Below are positions 34,952 to 44,328 of a stretch of DNA of 64,000 nt, piece after piece. The notes under the pieces were generated by a model that was given only the letters and a program-made list of their open reading frames with translations, had not been told where the DNA came from and did not search any database. Each line of letters begins with the position of its first letter. Position 1 is the first letter of the stretch. The DNA is from Cryobacterium glaciale. GTDB lineage: Bacteria; Actinomycetota; Actinomycetes; Actinomycetales; Microbacteriaceae. Location: positions 78,446 through 142,445 of the forward strand of contig NZ_SOEY01000019.1 in the NCBI RefSeq assembly GCF_004402535.1, written 5' to 3'. The position numbers and the translations under genes were made by a program.

Positions 34952-35284
34952 ATGGGTACGTTGCTTTACGGTAATCCGGGCATCGTGATCACCTTCGACG
35001 ATCGAGCACTCCTGCACCTGCAGATCGTGATCAGCACCAAGCTGCGCCGACGCGAGAGTTTCGTCTTCACCTGGACCGATTCGGTCGACGAGGGCAGCGG
35101 CCGCAGCGCGATCTGGCTCGACCCCACGAGCACGCTCTACTACCGCTATTTCGGCAGCCGCACCCCGTCGATCAATCGCGAATGGATCGAAGCGCTCATG
35201 CTGTCGGCCAACAGTGCCGGCGGCCTGATCTTCATCGCCGAGCCCGAGCCTTCGGCCCCCGCACTGGCGAAGACGCGCCGGTAG
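34952..35284 (+). CDS. small conserved actinobacterial protein (DUF7882-like)
   Basis: 110 residues starting MGTLLYGNPGIVITFDDRAL, after a strong GAGGAGG site. It is a compact beta-rich protein with LQIVISTKLRRRESFVFTW and LYYRYFGSRTP motifs. I recall many close relatives in Microbacteriaceae, often labelled by pipelines as an ATP-dependent DNA ligase on weak grounds; it has no ligase nucleotidyl Lys motif and is far too short for one. Function unknown. The longer frame from 34592 is antisense to rpsO and is rejected. Confidence 0.75.
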   Translation: MGTLLYGNPGIVITFDDRALLHLQIVISTKLRRRESFVFTWTDSVDEGSGRSAIWLDPTSTLYYRYFGSRTPSINREWIEALMLSANSAGGLIFIAEPEPSAPALAKTRR

Positions 35285-35317
35285 CCCACGGGCATCACCG
35301 GGGTTGCGCCGCGCGTC

Positions 35318-38266
35318 TCAGGTGGAGAGCTCGCCGAGCACGCCTTCCAGGGCGTGCAGAAAATGGTCGGCGCTCGCCATGCTGAGACAGAGCGGAGGCT
35401 TGATCTTGAGCACGTTCTTGAAGTCTCCGGTGGGCTGCACGATGCAGCCGCGCAGCAGCAGCTCGTCGCAGAGCCGGGCGGCGACGGCGGTGGCCGGTGT
35501 GAACTCGGCCCGATCGCTGACCAGTTCGACGCCGAGATAGAGCCCCATGCCGTAGACCGCGCCGACAGAATCGAATCGGTCGCCGAGCCGTTCGAGCCCC
35601 TGCTTGAGGTGCCGGCCGACGACCTCGGCGTTCTCCTGCAGGCCCTCATCACGCATGATGTCGAGCACGGTGAGGCCGATGCGGCAGCTGAGCGGGCTGC
35701 CGCCGGCGGAGGAGAAGAACGGCCCGTCATCGGCGAAACGTTCAGCCACGTCGCGGCGGGTGATGACCGCTCCGAGCGGATGCCCGTTGCCCATCGCCTT
35801 GGCGATCGTGATAATGTCCGGCACCACATTCTGCTGTTCGGTGCCCCAGAAGTGTCGGCCGAGACGCGCGTAGCTCACCTGCACCTCGTCGGCGATGCAG
35901 AGAGCGCCGCGGGCGCGCATCCGCTCGTAAACGCCGCTCAGGTAACCGTCGGGCAGCAGCACACCGCCGGCATTGCCGAACACCGGCTCGGCGATGAACG
36001 CTGCGACCGTGCGCCCGTCGGCGGCGAGGGTCTGCAGGTCACGGTCGAGATCCGCCAGGTACTGCGGCGCCGACTGCATTCCCCGATACTTGCCGCGCAC
36101 GGCGTTCGGCGCCTCCACGAGGTGCACCCAGTCGGGTCGGGTCTCGAGCGCCCGCGGGTTGTCGGCGACCGAGGAGGAGACGGCATCCGCTGCCATCGAC
36201 CAGCCGTGGTAGGCCTCCCGCACGGACAGGACGGTGTCGTTGCCGGTGTAGCTGAGGGCGAGGCGCAGGGCCAGGTCAACCGCCTCGGTGCCGCTGTTGA
36301 CCAGAAAGACCGTGTCGAGCGGGTCGGGCGCCAGTTCGACCAGGCGTTCGGTGAATCGCACGAGTTCTTCGTAGTGAAAGCGGGAGTTGGTGTTGAGCAG
36401 TGACCACTGGCTGCGTGCCGCCTCCGCGATGCGCGGGTGCCCGTGTCCGACGGTCGTGACGTTGTTGACCATGTCGACGTAGCTCTGCCCGTGGATATCG
36501 ATGAGGTGGTGCTTCCAGCCGCGTTCGATCTGCGGCGGGGCCTGGTAATAATGTTCCTGCACGCGCGCGAACGACGCGTCGCGGCGCTGCAGCAGGGCGG
36601 TCGGGTCGGCGAGCGGGCGCAGGATCTCCAGCCCGAGCACGGCCGAGGGATCGGGGCAGACCCGCTGCCACAGCGCAGCTCCCGAGGGTGCCACGAAAAG
36701 CGGCGGACGGATGCCGCGCAGCCGGCTGGCCTGCACCGTCACGCGGGCGATGGCCGTGCCGTGTCGTGCGCGTTGGGAGCCGGCAGCGACGCTGCCGAGA
36801 GCGGTTCCGAGAGCGGTGCCGGCCCGAATGACCTGCCCGTCGAGGTCGGCCGCGACGATCCCGGTCAGCCACAGATCGTAGTCAGTGCCCTCGAGCCGAA
36901 CCGTGCTGGTGTCGACCACGACGGCAGTCCCGTCGATCGGGGCCGTGACCTGGCTGTCGGCGGGCAGGTATGCCTCGATTCCGAGGGCCAGGGTGATCGA
37001 CTCGTCTGCCGTGTCGATCCGGGTCTGGGAGAGGCGGAACTCGCCGTAGCGGGTGACGGCGTGGCCGAGGCGGGCTGCGGCATCCGTTGCCACCCGCTCG
37101 TCAATGTCGGACTCGAGCCAGCTGCCGGCGTCGAACGCAGCGCTCGTCACGGAGAGATCGATCCGGGCTGCGGGGTCAAGCGGCCCGAGCACCGGATGCT
37201 CGGTGGACGCGATCGCGTGGCGCTGGTCGGCCAGTGTCTGGTCGGCCACCGTGAAGCGGATGAGCGCTTCGAGTTCGGCGCCGTCCTGGGCTGCCGCCGT
37301 CTCGAAGGCGAGCCACTCGCGGGCGCGGTTGGCGTCGGCGTAGCCGTTGTCGCCGTCGAGGTGCACCTGCGCTTCGCCGCTCACGACGAGTACGGCGGTG
37401 CGCACCAGGATCAACGGCCAGAGAGCCGAGAGTTCGGCCTCGGTGAGCGGTACCCGCGCGGCGAAGGCCTCGATCGTGTCAAGGATGGCGAGCGGATGCT
37501 GTGGGCTGCGGTAGAGCACGCAGGCGCAGGTCGCCGCGAGCTCGGCGACCAGCCAGCCCTGGGCCACATCGCCGAAGTCGATGACCCCGGTGATGGTGCC
37601 GGCAGCGCCGTCCCGGCTCACGACGTTGTCGTCGGTGAGGTCGCCATGAACCGTCTGCACGCGCAGGTCGGCCGCGACCAGGGCGATCCGCTGCCGGGCG
37701 GCGTCGGAGACCGTGCGCAGCCGCTCGCGGCGTGCCTCATCGTCGATATACGGCACGAGCGCGTCGATGACCGCGCCGCCGCGCCGCAGGTCCCATTGCA
37801 GAAATCGGTCCGTTCCCGGGTGCTCGAAGTCGGCGAGGCCACGAACGATGCGAGCGGCCACGTCACCGAGCGAGCGGATCTGCCCGACCGACAGGCGCAC
37901 CGAGTCGGTCAGCGGATGCCCCTCGACGTAGGTCAGCAGCCGCAGGTCGAGGGTCTGCCCGTCGACCGTGACGCGCACGATCCGGCTGCCCTCGATGCCG
38001 GGGACGGCAGCGGGCAGGTCGAGGTCCAGGCCGACGAGGTGCTGCAGCGCCGCATTTTGGGCCTCGAGCTCGATGGTGGCGACGGTGGGGTTGGCGACCT
38101 TGAGAACGACCGTGCCGGCATCCGTTTCAATGCGGAAGTTGCGGTCCTGATGGCTGCCGAGTTCGGTGACGGTGCCCGTGACGCCGAACCGGTCGCGGGC
38201 CAGCTCGGTCGCCTGCTCGATCGTCAGGCGGGGCCGCGGCAGGTGAAAGGGGCTTTGCTCGTTCAT
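35318..38266 (-). CDS. three-domain protein: phosphotransferase, M23-like domain, class III aminotransferase
   Basis: 982 residues. Residues 1 to about 330 are an APH/homoserine-kinase-like domain (VHGDLTDDNVV catalytic loop, VIDFGD metal loop). The middle, about 470-560, has short beta strands like an M23/lipoyl-type domain (TAPIDGTAVVV). Residues about 580-982 are a PLP fold-type I class III aminotransferase: NSGTEAVDLALRLA, EPVFGNAGG, DEVQVSYARLG and TIAKAMGNGHPLG, with the PLP lysine. Fusions of this kind pair an amino-alcohol or hydroxylysine kinase with a phospholyase/transaminase; substrate unknown. The ATG at 38266 has TGGAG 4 bases upstream. Confidence 0.85.
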   Translation of the reverse strand: MNEQSPFHLPRPRLTIEQATELARDRFGVTGTVTELGSHQDRNFRIETDAGTVVLKVANPTVATIELEAQNAALQHLVGLDLDLPAAVPGIEGSRIVRVTVDGQTLDLRLLTYVEGHPLTDSVRLSVGQIRSLGDVAARIVRGLADFEHPGTDRFLQWDLRRGGAVIDALVPYIDDEARRERLRTVSDAARQRIALVAADLRVQTVHGDLTDDNVVSRDGAAGTITGVIDFGDVAQGWLVAELAATCACVLYRSPQHPLAILDTIEAFAARVPLTEAELSALWPLILVRTAVLVVSGEAQVHLDGDNGYADANRAREWLAFETAAAQDGAELEALIRFTVADQTLADQRHAIASTEHPVLGPLDPAARIDLSVTSAAFDAGSWLESDIDERVATDAAARLGHAVTRYGEFRLSQTRIDTADESITLALGIEAYLPADSQVTAPIDGTAVVVDTSTVRLEGTDYDLWLTGIVAADLDGQVIRAGTALGTALGSVAAGSQRARHGTAIARVTVQASRLRGIRPPLFVAPSGAALWQRVCPDPSAVLGLEILRPLADPTALLQRRDASFARVQEHYYQAPPQIERGWKHHLIDIHGQSYVDMVNNVTTVGHGHPRIAEAARSQWSLLNTNSRFHYEELVRFTERLVELAPDPLDTVFLVNSGTEAVDLALRLALSYTGNDTVLSVREAYHGWSMAADAVSSSVADNPRALETRPDWVHLVEAPNAVRGKYRGMQSAPQYLADLDRDLQTLAADGRTVAAFIAEPVFGNAGGVLLPDGYLSGVYERMRARGALCIADEVQVSYARLGRHFWGTEQQNVVPDIITIAKAMGNGHPLGAVITRRDVAERFADDGPFFSSAGGSPLSCRIGLTVLDIMRDEGLQENAEVVGRHLKQGLERLGDRFDSVGAVYGMGLYLGVELVSDRAEFTPATAVAARLCDELLLRGCIVQPTGDFKNVLKIKPPLCLSMASADHFLHALEGVLGELST

Positions 38267-38327
38267 GGTTCTCCAGTCACGCGGGTGGCGGCGTTGCAGC
38301 GAGCAGGGTGGAACGGAAGCCGCGGGT

Positions 38328-39443
38328 TCAGCGTTTGCGCACGCGCCGCTTGGGCGGGATGGCGCGCGGACGCGGGGCATCCGGTGTGTTCCAGGCCTTG
38401 GCGATGGCCCAAGCGACGGCCGCGATCGGCACTGACAGCACGGCACCAACGATGCCGCCGAGTATGGTTCCGGCGGTCAACCCGACCAGGATGACGAGCG
38501 GGTGCAGCTTGAGCGACTGCGCCATGACGACCGGCTGCAGAAAATTGCCCTCGAGCTGGTTGACGGCGATCACGATGATAATGACGATGAGCGCGACGCC
38601 GGGTCCGCTCGCCACGAGGGCGACCAGGGCCGCGAGTACACCGGCCGCTGTTGCGCCGATCAGCGGGATGAACGCGCCGAGGAACACGATGACGGCGAGG
38701 GGCAGGGCGAGCGGAACCTGCAGGATGGCCAGGCCGATGCCGATCGCGGTGGCATCAACAGCGGCAACGATCGCCGTGCCGCGCACGTAACCGCCAAGCA
38801 CCCGCAGCGAGGTGTGGCCGATGCGGCGTCCTCGGGCGAGGCGCTCGCCCTTGAACGGGCTCAGGAAGAAGTTCCAGATCTGGCCGCCGTCCTTGAGGAA
38901 GAAGAACAGGATGACCACGAGCAGCACGGCCCCGGTGATGAGTTCGAAGACAGCGGATGCCCCGGCAAGTGCGCCGGTACCGAACTGGCTGCTGGTGAGA
39001 AAGTCCACGACACTGTCGCGAGCATCGTTGATCTGCTGCTCGTCGATCTCAATCGGGCCGTCAATGAGAAACTGCTGAAGGTGGTCGATGCCCTCTGAGG
39101 CCGAGGAGAACAGCTCGTCCCACTGGTCACGCACCGCGAAGACGATGAGGGTGATGATACCGCCGAAGACGGTGATGCCGCCGAGCAGGGTGATCCAGGT
39201 GGCCAGGATGGCCGCGACTCCGCGCTTGCGCAGACCGTTGATGACCGGGCTGAGCGCTGAAGCGAGGATGATGGCGATCAGCACCGGGATGACGACGAGT
39301 TTCAGCTGGACCAGGCCGAAGATGACCGCGGAGGCCAGAATGATGACGAGCAGGATTTGTCCGCTGCGCAATCCGAGCCAGCCGAGCCCGTCGGTCAGCG
39401 GTGTGCGAGGGACCATGGGCGTGGGGTCATCGTGTGCGCGCAT
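38328..39443 (-). CDS. AI-2E/PerM family membrane transporter
   Basis: 371 residues with about eight helices. The family core is clear: LLVIILASAVIFGLVQLKLVVIPVLIAIILA at the N-terminus, the soluble loop with ISDP-like segments, then LGGYVRGTAIVAAVDATAIG, FIPLIGAT and VNQLEGNFLQPVVM near the end. Members export AI-2 or act as cation antiporters or efflux proteins; the substrate is not predictable. A basic Arg/Lys tail ends the protein. It is upstream of, and co-directional with, the aminotransferase fusion. Confidence 0.87.
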   Translation of the reverse strand: MRAHDDPTPMVPRTPLTDGLGWLGLRSGQILLVIILASAVIFGLVQLKLVVIPVLIAIILASALSPVINGLRKRGVAAILATWITLLGGITVFGGIITLIVFAVRDQWDELFSSASEGIDHLQQFLIDGPIEIDEQQINDARDSVVDFLTSSQFGTGALAGASAVFELITGAVLLVVILFFFLKDGGQIWNFFLSPFKGERLARGRRIGHTSLRVLGGYVRGTAIVAAVDATAIGIGLAILQVPLALPLAVIVFLGAFIPLIGATAAGVLAALVALVASGPGVALIVIIIVIAVNQLEGNFLQPVVMAQSLKLHPLVILVGLTAGTILGGIVGAVLSVPIAAVAWAIAKAWNTPDAPRPRAIPPKRRVRKR

Positions 39444-39502
39444 GAACCCAGCCTAGACATCCGCCGGGCAGAAATACCGATCGACCGGCCACTTCGTTCG
39501 AT

Positions 39503-40387
39503 TCAATGCAGGGCGGCCGCGACCGTGTCGAGGATGGATTCGTCGCCGGCATAGATCCCGTGCTCGCGCGGCCAGTGGCTGATCACATCGGTGATGCCGA
39601 GCTCGGCGGCCCGCCCCACGGCATCCTCGAACGCGTCCATGCTCTGCAGGGAATATGTTCCGCCGCTGTCGAGGGAGAGATAGCGGTCGATCGTGCCTGG
39701 GTCGCGACCGGCCGCGCTGGCGGCGTCCTCGAGTCGCCCGGTGAGACCACGCACGCTCGCCCACCAGTGCTCCCCCACCGCGCCGTCCTGCCCGGTCGTC
39801 ACCCAGCCCTGGCCGAAACGGCTCACGAGCCCCAGGCTCTTGGGTCCGTTGGCAGCGATCAGGAACGGCACTCGCCGGGGCGAAGGGGCGCCGGCTGTCA
39901 CCATGCGCGCCCCCGCTGCGGTGTACCACTCGCCGGTGAAGCTGATGCCGTCGGTCGCGCCCGGGTCTTCACCGCGCAGCAGCAGGTCGAGGTCGGTGAC
40001 GAATTCGGCGAAGCGCTCGTGCCGTTGCCGGGGCGTGTACTCCGGCTGGCCCAGAACGGTCGCGTCAAATCCGGTACCGCCCGACCCGACGCCGAGCAGA
40101 AACCGCCCATTCGACACGTCGTCGACCGTCGCGATTTCTTTGGCAAAAGGCACCGGATGCCGAAAGTTCGGTGATGAGACAAAGGTGCCGAGCTGGATGC
40201 GCTCGGTCACGGCCGCCGCCGCGGTGAGGGTGGGGACGGTCGCGTTCCAGGGTTCGTCGGCGAGTGAGCGCCACGACAGATGGTCGTAGGTGAAGGCGTG
40301 GTCGAAGCCGTACTGCTCGGCCCCTAGCCACTTTCTGCGGGCCACCGGCCACGGGTCCTGCGGAAGAATGACGATTCCAAAGCGCAT
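39503..40387 (-). CDS. luciferase-like monooxygenase (LLM class, probably F420-dependent)
   Basis: 294 residues. Features: MRFGIVILPQDPW, HAFTYDHLSW, LGTFVSSPNFRHPVPFAKEIATVD, and GRFLLGVGSGG, the flavin/F420-phosphate site in a TIM barrel. Actinobacterial members of this group often use coenzyme F420 for redox of diverse substrates; the choice of cofactor is inferred. Monocistronic, divergent from the protealysin-like gene. Confidence 0.85.
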   Translation of the reverse strand: MRFGIVILPQDPWPVARRKWLGAEQYGFDHAFTYDHLSWRSLADEPWNATVPTLTAAAAVTERIQLGTFVSSPNFRHPVPFAKEIATVDDVSNGRFLLGVGSGGTGFDATVLGQPEYTPRQRHERFAEFVTDLDLLLRGEDPGATDGISFTGEWYTAAGARMVTAGAPSPRRVPFLIAANGPKSLGLVSRFGQGWVTTGQDGAVGEHWWASVRGLTGRLEDAASAAGRDPGTIDRYLSLDSGGTYSLQSMDAFEDAVGRAAELGITDVISHWPREHGIYAGDESILDTVAAALH

Positions 40388-40458
40388 GAATCGATTCTAT
40401 TTTGCGCGCCGTGAAAACTCGCTGTTGCAATGTCGGCGGCCGGTGCCAGACTCTGCAC

Positions 40459-41553
40459 ATGGACACTCCGCAGCCCGGCCCCGGTCTCCACCCGCACTGC
40501 ACGATCGTTCCGCCGTACCTGCTGGTACGGCTGGCGAAACTCGACGATCCCCGGTTCGCGCAGGCCGCAGCGGCCGCACGGCAGTCGCTGCTGCGGGACT
40601 CGCAGATTCGGCAATTGCGGGGCGGGGAGCATCCGTTTCCGTATTCCGGGGCTCGTACCCTGCCGGCTCGCACCCCCGGCCAGTCTGACCGCACCATTTC
40701 GGATGCCGGCGGCCAGGAACGCCTGCCCGGTCGCCGGGTGCGCGCTGAGGGTCAGCCTGCCGGCAGCGACCCGGCGGTGAACGAGGCGTATGACGGTCTG
40801 GGCACCACGCAGGAACTGTTCTGGACGCAGTTCGGGCGGGACAGCATCGACGGTGCCGGGATTCCGATGGACGCGACGGTTCACTACGGCAAGCAGTACG
40901 ACAACGCTTTCTGGGACGGCGAGCGCATGGTGTTCGGCGATGGCGACGGCCAGGTCTTCAATCGATTCACCATTTCGCCCAGCGTGATCGGGCATGAACT
41001 CACCCACGGTGTCACCCAGTTCACCGCCAACCTGCAGTACCAGGGCCAGTCGGGGGCGCTCAACGAGTCCATCTCCGACGTCTTCGGTGCGCTGGTCGAG
41101 CAGCACGCCCAGGCCCAGTCGACGACAGAGGCCAGCTGGCTGATCGGCGAGGGACTGTTCACCGACCAGGTCGAGGGCGTTGCCCTGCGTTCGATGAAGG
41201 CGCCAGGCACCGCCTACAACGACGATGTGCTCGGCAAAGACCCGCAGCCGGGCAGCATGGCCGATTATGTCGAAACCGAGGACGACAACGGCGGTGTGCA
41301 CCTCAATTCGGGTATCCCCAACCGCGCGTTCTATCTGGTCGCCGATGCCCTCGGCAGCAACGCCTGGGAGACACCCGGCCGCATTTGGTATGACACGCTC
41401 ACTGGCACGGGGCTGAGCCGCGACAGTGATTTCGCTGCTTTCGCCGCGGCCACAGCCGAGTCGGCAGCGCGCCTCTACGGCAACGGCGGGGCCGCCCACG
41501 ACGCGGTTCTGCTGGCCTGGGCGACGGTCGGGGTGATGGCGGCACCGGAGTAA
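40459..41553 (+). CDS. protealysin-like M4 metalloprotease
   Basis: 364 residues of the thermolysin family. HELTH at about residues 179-183 is the zinc site with the catalytic Glu, and GALNESISD holds the third ligand (Glu203). VHLNSGIPN carries the later substrate contact region. There is no signal peptide. The N-terminus has CTIVPPYLL (Cys14), the short PPYLL propeptide motif of protealysin-like proteins, where Cys can hold the zinc in the precursor. The ATG at 40459 gives this short propeptide; the frame is open from 40402. Followed 9 bases later by a likely inhibitor. Confidence 0.92.
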   Translation: MDTPQPGPGLHPHCTIVPPYLLVRLAKLDDPRFAQAAAAARQSLLRDSQIRQLRGGEHPFPYSGARTLPARTPGQSDRTISDAGGQERLPGRRVRAEGQPAGSDPAVNEAYDGLGTTQELFWTQFGRDSIDGAGIPMDATVHYGKQYDNAFWDGERMVFGDGDGQVFNRFTISPSVIGHELTHGVTQFTANLQYQGQSGALNESISDVFGALVEQHAQAQSTTEASWLIGEGLFTDQVEGVALRSMKAPGTAYNDDVLGKDPQPGSMADYVETEDDNGGVHLNSGIPNRAFYLVADALGSNAWETPGRIWYDTLTGTGLSRDSDFAAFAAATAESAARLYGNGGAAHDAVLLAWATVGVMAAPE

Positions 41554-41562
41554 CATCGCCGT

Positions 41563-41829
41563 ATGAAAGTCATCGTCTCGCGCAGCGGCGGGATGGCGGG
41601 AATCCGCCTGACCTGGGAAGTCCGGGTCGAAGAGCAACCCGACCCTGCAACGTGGGCCGATTTTCTCAATTCGCTGCCCTGGGACGACGTCACCGACAGT
41701 GAGGCCACACCCGATCGGTTCGCCTACCGCATCCGGTGCGCCCCGCACGAGGTCGTACTCGCCGAACCACAGGTGAACGGGCCCTGGCGGGATCTGGTCG
41801 ACCGGGTCAAGGCCGCCAACGGAATGTAG
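41563..41829 (+). CDS. emfourin-like protease inhibitor
   Basis: 88 residues. It lies directly after the M4 protease in what looks like a two-gene operon, with GGAG about 12 bases before the ATG. The pattern MKVIVSRSGGMAGIRLTWEV, then PATWADFLNSLPWDDV and DRFAYRIRC, matches what I recall of emfourin, the protein inhibitor encoded beside protealysin in Serratia. The expected role is to block the cytoplasmic protease until export or release. Identification rests on size, pattern and context. Confidence 0.75.
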   Translation: MKVIVSRSGGMAGIRLTWEVRVEEQPDPATWADFLNSLPWDDVTDSEATPDRFAYRIRCAPHEVVLAEPQVNGPWRDLVDRVKAANGM

Positions 41830-41865
41830 CGGCCCGACCCGGTTGAAGGCAATCCGGTTGAAGGA

Positions 41866-43617
41866 TCAGGCCTTCGGCCGACGTCCCCACCGCGGCCGGC
41901 GCGCCGGATCGTCGGTCAGGGCCGCTTCGATGTGTCCGTCGACCTGGTCACCGAAGTGGTCGTCGAAGTTCTCCTCGAGGTGTGCGGTGACGGTCTTGCC
42001 GATGCGGCGGGCCATCTCCTCCCGGCGCTGGCGGCGTTCAGCAGCGACGAGAACTTCGTGTTCGATGCGGAACGCCTTGTAGATGGCGATACACATGCCG
42101 ATCATGACGATGCTCACCGGAATCGCGGTCAGGATCGCGCCGGTCTGCAGGGCAGCGAGGCCGCCGGCCAGCAGCAGGGCGATGGCCACGAGCCCGCCGA
42201 GACCGGCCCACATGATGCGGCTCCACTTGGGCGGATTGGTGTCGCCGCCGGAGGCGAGCATGTCGATCACGAGTGAACCCGAGTCGGCCGAGGTGATGAA
42301 GAAAATCGCGATGACGATGACCGCGATCACCGACAGGATCACTCCGAAGGGCAGGGTACCGAGGAAGTTGAACAGAACATTCTCGGGGATGATGCCCACT
42401 TCGGGGTCGAAGAGTCCCCCGCCGTCACCCTCCCAGGCCTGGCGGATCGCGCTGCCCCCCATGACCGCGAACCACACGAACGTGACCAGGGTCGGAACCA
42501 GCAGCACGCCGGCAATGAACTGGCGAACCGTTCGTCCGCGGGAGATGCGCGCGATGAACACACCCACGAACGGTGCCCACGAGATCCACCAGCCCCAGTA
42601 GAAGACCGTCCAGGCACCCTGGAAGTCAAGGCCGGCCTGGCTGGTGAACGCTCCGGTATCAAAGGTGAGGCCGACCACGCTTTGGAAATAGCCACCGATC
42701 GACTGCACGAGCAAGCGCAGGAGATACATTGTGGGGCCGAGGAGAAGCACGGCCACGAGCAGCAGGCCTGCCATACCGAGGTTGATGTTGGAGAGCCACT
42801 TGATGCCCTTGCCAACGCCGCTGACGACCGAAGCCGTGGCGATGATGGTGATGACGACGATCAGGATCACCAGCAGGGTATTGGTGACTTCGCCGACCAC
42901 GCCGAGGTAACTCAGTCCGGCCGCGATCTGCTTGACGCCGAGCCCGAGGGAGGTCGCGACGCCGAACAAGGTCCCGACGATCGCGATGACGTCGATGACG
43001 TCACCGAGTCGCCCCTTGACGCGGCGTGTACCGAGAAGCGGCTCGAGGGCCCAGCGGATGGACACCGGCCGACCCTTGCGGTGGATCGAGTACGCCAGGG
43101 CCAGGCCGACAACGGCGTAGATGGCCCAGGCATGGAACCCCCAGTGCAGGAAGGTCTGCGACATCGCGGCCGAGGCGAGGTCCGCGGAATCCCCGGTCAC
43201 TCCCGGCTTCGGAGTCGTGAAGAAGGTGAGGGGTTCTGAGGCGCCCCAGAAGACCAGGCCGATGCCCATGCCGGCAGCGAAGAGCATCGAGAACCAGCTC
43301 ATCAGGCCGAATTCGGGTTCATCGTCGTCTTTACCGAGTTTGATGTCGCCGAAACGGCTGAGGCCCATCCAAATGGCGAACACGACGAAAGCAGCGACGA
43401 TGACGACATAATAGGGGCCGAGGCCGGCTACCACCCAGCCCTGCAGCAGGGCCAGAACGCTGCCGGTGCGCACCGGAAAAGCGATGGCGATGACAACGAC
43501 GGCCAGGATGATGCCGAGTGCCGGGTAGAACACTCGGGGTGCCGGAACGACGAAACGCTTGGACTTGAGAGAACTGGTCTTCGACGTTTTCGCCGGTACA
43601 TCGGGTCGTGCACTCAC
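41866..43617 (-). CDS. BCCT family transporter (betaine/carnitine/choline type)
   Basis: 583 residues with 12 membrane helices. FAAGMGIGLVFWGASEPL contains the glycine stretch of the Na+/substrate site, and FYWGWWISWAPFVGVFIARISRGRT is the family signature with the Trp box. The C-terminal tail is charged, as in BetP-like osmosensors. It imports quaternary amines such as glycine betaine, with Na+. Whether it is osmoregulated cannot be seen. Start at 43617 gives a normal cytoplasmic N-terminus. Confidence 0.92.
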   Translation of the reverse strand: MSARPDVPAKTSKTSSLKSKRFVVPAPRVFYPALGIILAVVVIAIAFPVRTGSVLALLQGWVVAGLGPYYVVIVAAFVVFAIWMGLSRFGDIKLGKDDDEPEFGLMSWFSMLFAAGMGIGLVFWGASEPLTFFTTPKPGVTGDSADLASAAMSQTFLHWGFHAWAIYAVVGLALAYSIHRKGRPVSIRWALEPLLGTRRVKGRLGDVIDVIAIVGTLFGVATSLGLGVKQIAAGLSYLGVVGEVTNTLLVILIVVITIIATASVVSGVGKGIKWLSNINLGMAGLLLVAVLLLGPTMYLLRLLVQSIGGYFQSVVGLTFDTGAFTSQAGLDFQGAWTVFYWGWWISWAPFVGVFIARISRGRTVRQFIAGVLLVPTLVTFVWFAVMGGSAIRQAWEGDGGGLFDPEVGIIPENVLFNFLGTLPFGVILSVIAVIVIAIFFITSADSGSLVIDMLASGGDTNPPKWSRIMWAGLGGLVAIALLLAGGLAALQTGAILTAIPVSIVMIGMCIAIYKAFRIEHEVLVAAERRQRREEMARRIGKTVTAHLEENFDDHFGDQVDGHIEAALTDDPARRPRWGRRPKA

Positions 43618-43721
43618 TGTGGAACTTTCTCAAAGAATAGATTGCGGCGGCGATCAAATCGCTTCTGTCTGATCGGTGTCTGCCCCCCCCTGGGCAAATT
43701 TCCAGTTTACAGGTGGAGTGC

Positions 43722-43734
43722 CCCACATTGTGGG
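43722..43734. promoter_or_regulatory. short palindrome in the BCCT/PPOX divergent gap
   Basis: CCCACA-T-TGTGGG is a perfect 6-bp inverted repeat in the 208-base gap between the divergent transporter and PPOX genes. It could be an operator, but no regulator lies nearby and no promoter core could be set around it. The gap also holds a run of eight C near 43683. Confidence 0.25.
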
Positions 43735-43825
43735 AACAACATATTTGCGCCCCCTGTTTGCCTTGACCGTACAAAAATCGTGCCGCCAGGCTCGCCCTGG
43801 CGGGCCCGGCGTGTGACGATGGACC

Positions 43826-44269
43826 ATGACTTTCGACGATGTGAACGCGGCTTCAGTCCCCGTGCAGATTCTCAGCGAGGATGAATGCTGGAATGCGCTG
43901 CTCTCGGCCAGTTTGGGCCGTCTCGCCGTGGCCGTCGGAGGCATCCCCGACATTTTTCCGGTCAATTTCGTGGCCGCCGACCGGCGCCTGCTGTTTCGCA
44001 CGGCGTCGGGCACCAAATTGATCGAGCTCACGGTGAACAGCAGGGTCGCTTTTGAAACGGATGGCGTCGGTCGCGACGACGCGTGGAGTGTCATCGTGCA
44101 CGGAACGGCTCGGGCGCTCGATACCCAGCGTGAGATCGATGACGCTGCAGCGCTGCCGTTGCACCCGCTCATTCCCACGGTCAAGCCGGTTTTCGTTGAG
44201 ATCGTGCCGGAGTCGATCACCGGGCGGCGGTTCACGCTCGGACCGGAACCGACGGCGACCCTGACCTGA
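43826..44269 (+). CDS. pyridoxamine 5'-phosphate oxidase family protein
   Basis: 147 residues of the flavin/F420/haem-binding split-barrel family: LLSASLGRLAVAVGGIPDIFPVNFV, then LLFRTASGTKLIEL and WSVIVHGTARAL. It has the size of Rv2991/PNPOx-like actinobacterial proteins that bind flavin or F420; the substrate is unknown. No second gene is coupled to it, although a DUF167 gene follows in the same direction. Confidence 0.82.
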   Translation: MTFDDVNAASVPVQILSEDECWNALLSASLGRLAVAVGGIPDIFPVNFVAADRRLLFRTASGTKLIELTVNSRVAFETDGVGRDDAWSVIVHGTARALDTQREIDDAAALPLHPLIPTVKPVFVEIVPESITGRRFTLGPEPTATLT

Positions 44270-44328
44270 ACCCCAGGCGCTACCGTTGTAGTGCGGCCCT
44301 CCCTTCGACCGGGGCCAACTGGAGTGCC

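Noticed and set aside
36437..38494. 685-codon plus-strand open frame opposite the kinase/aminotransferase fusion
   Set aside because: No motif, and it is antisense to three recognisable domains.
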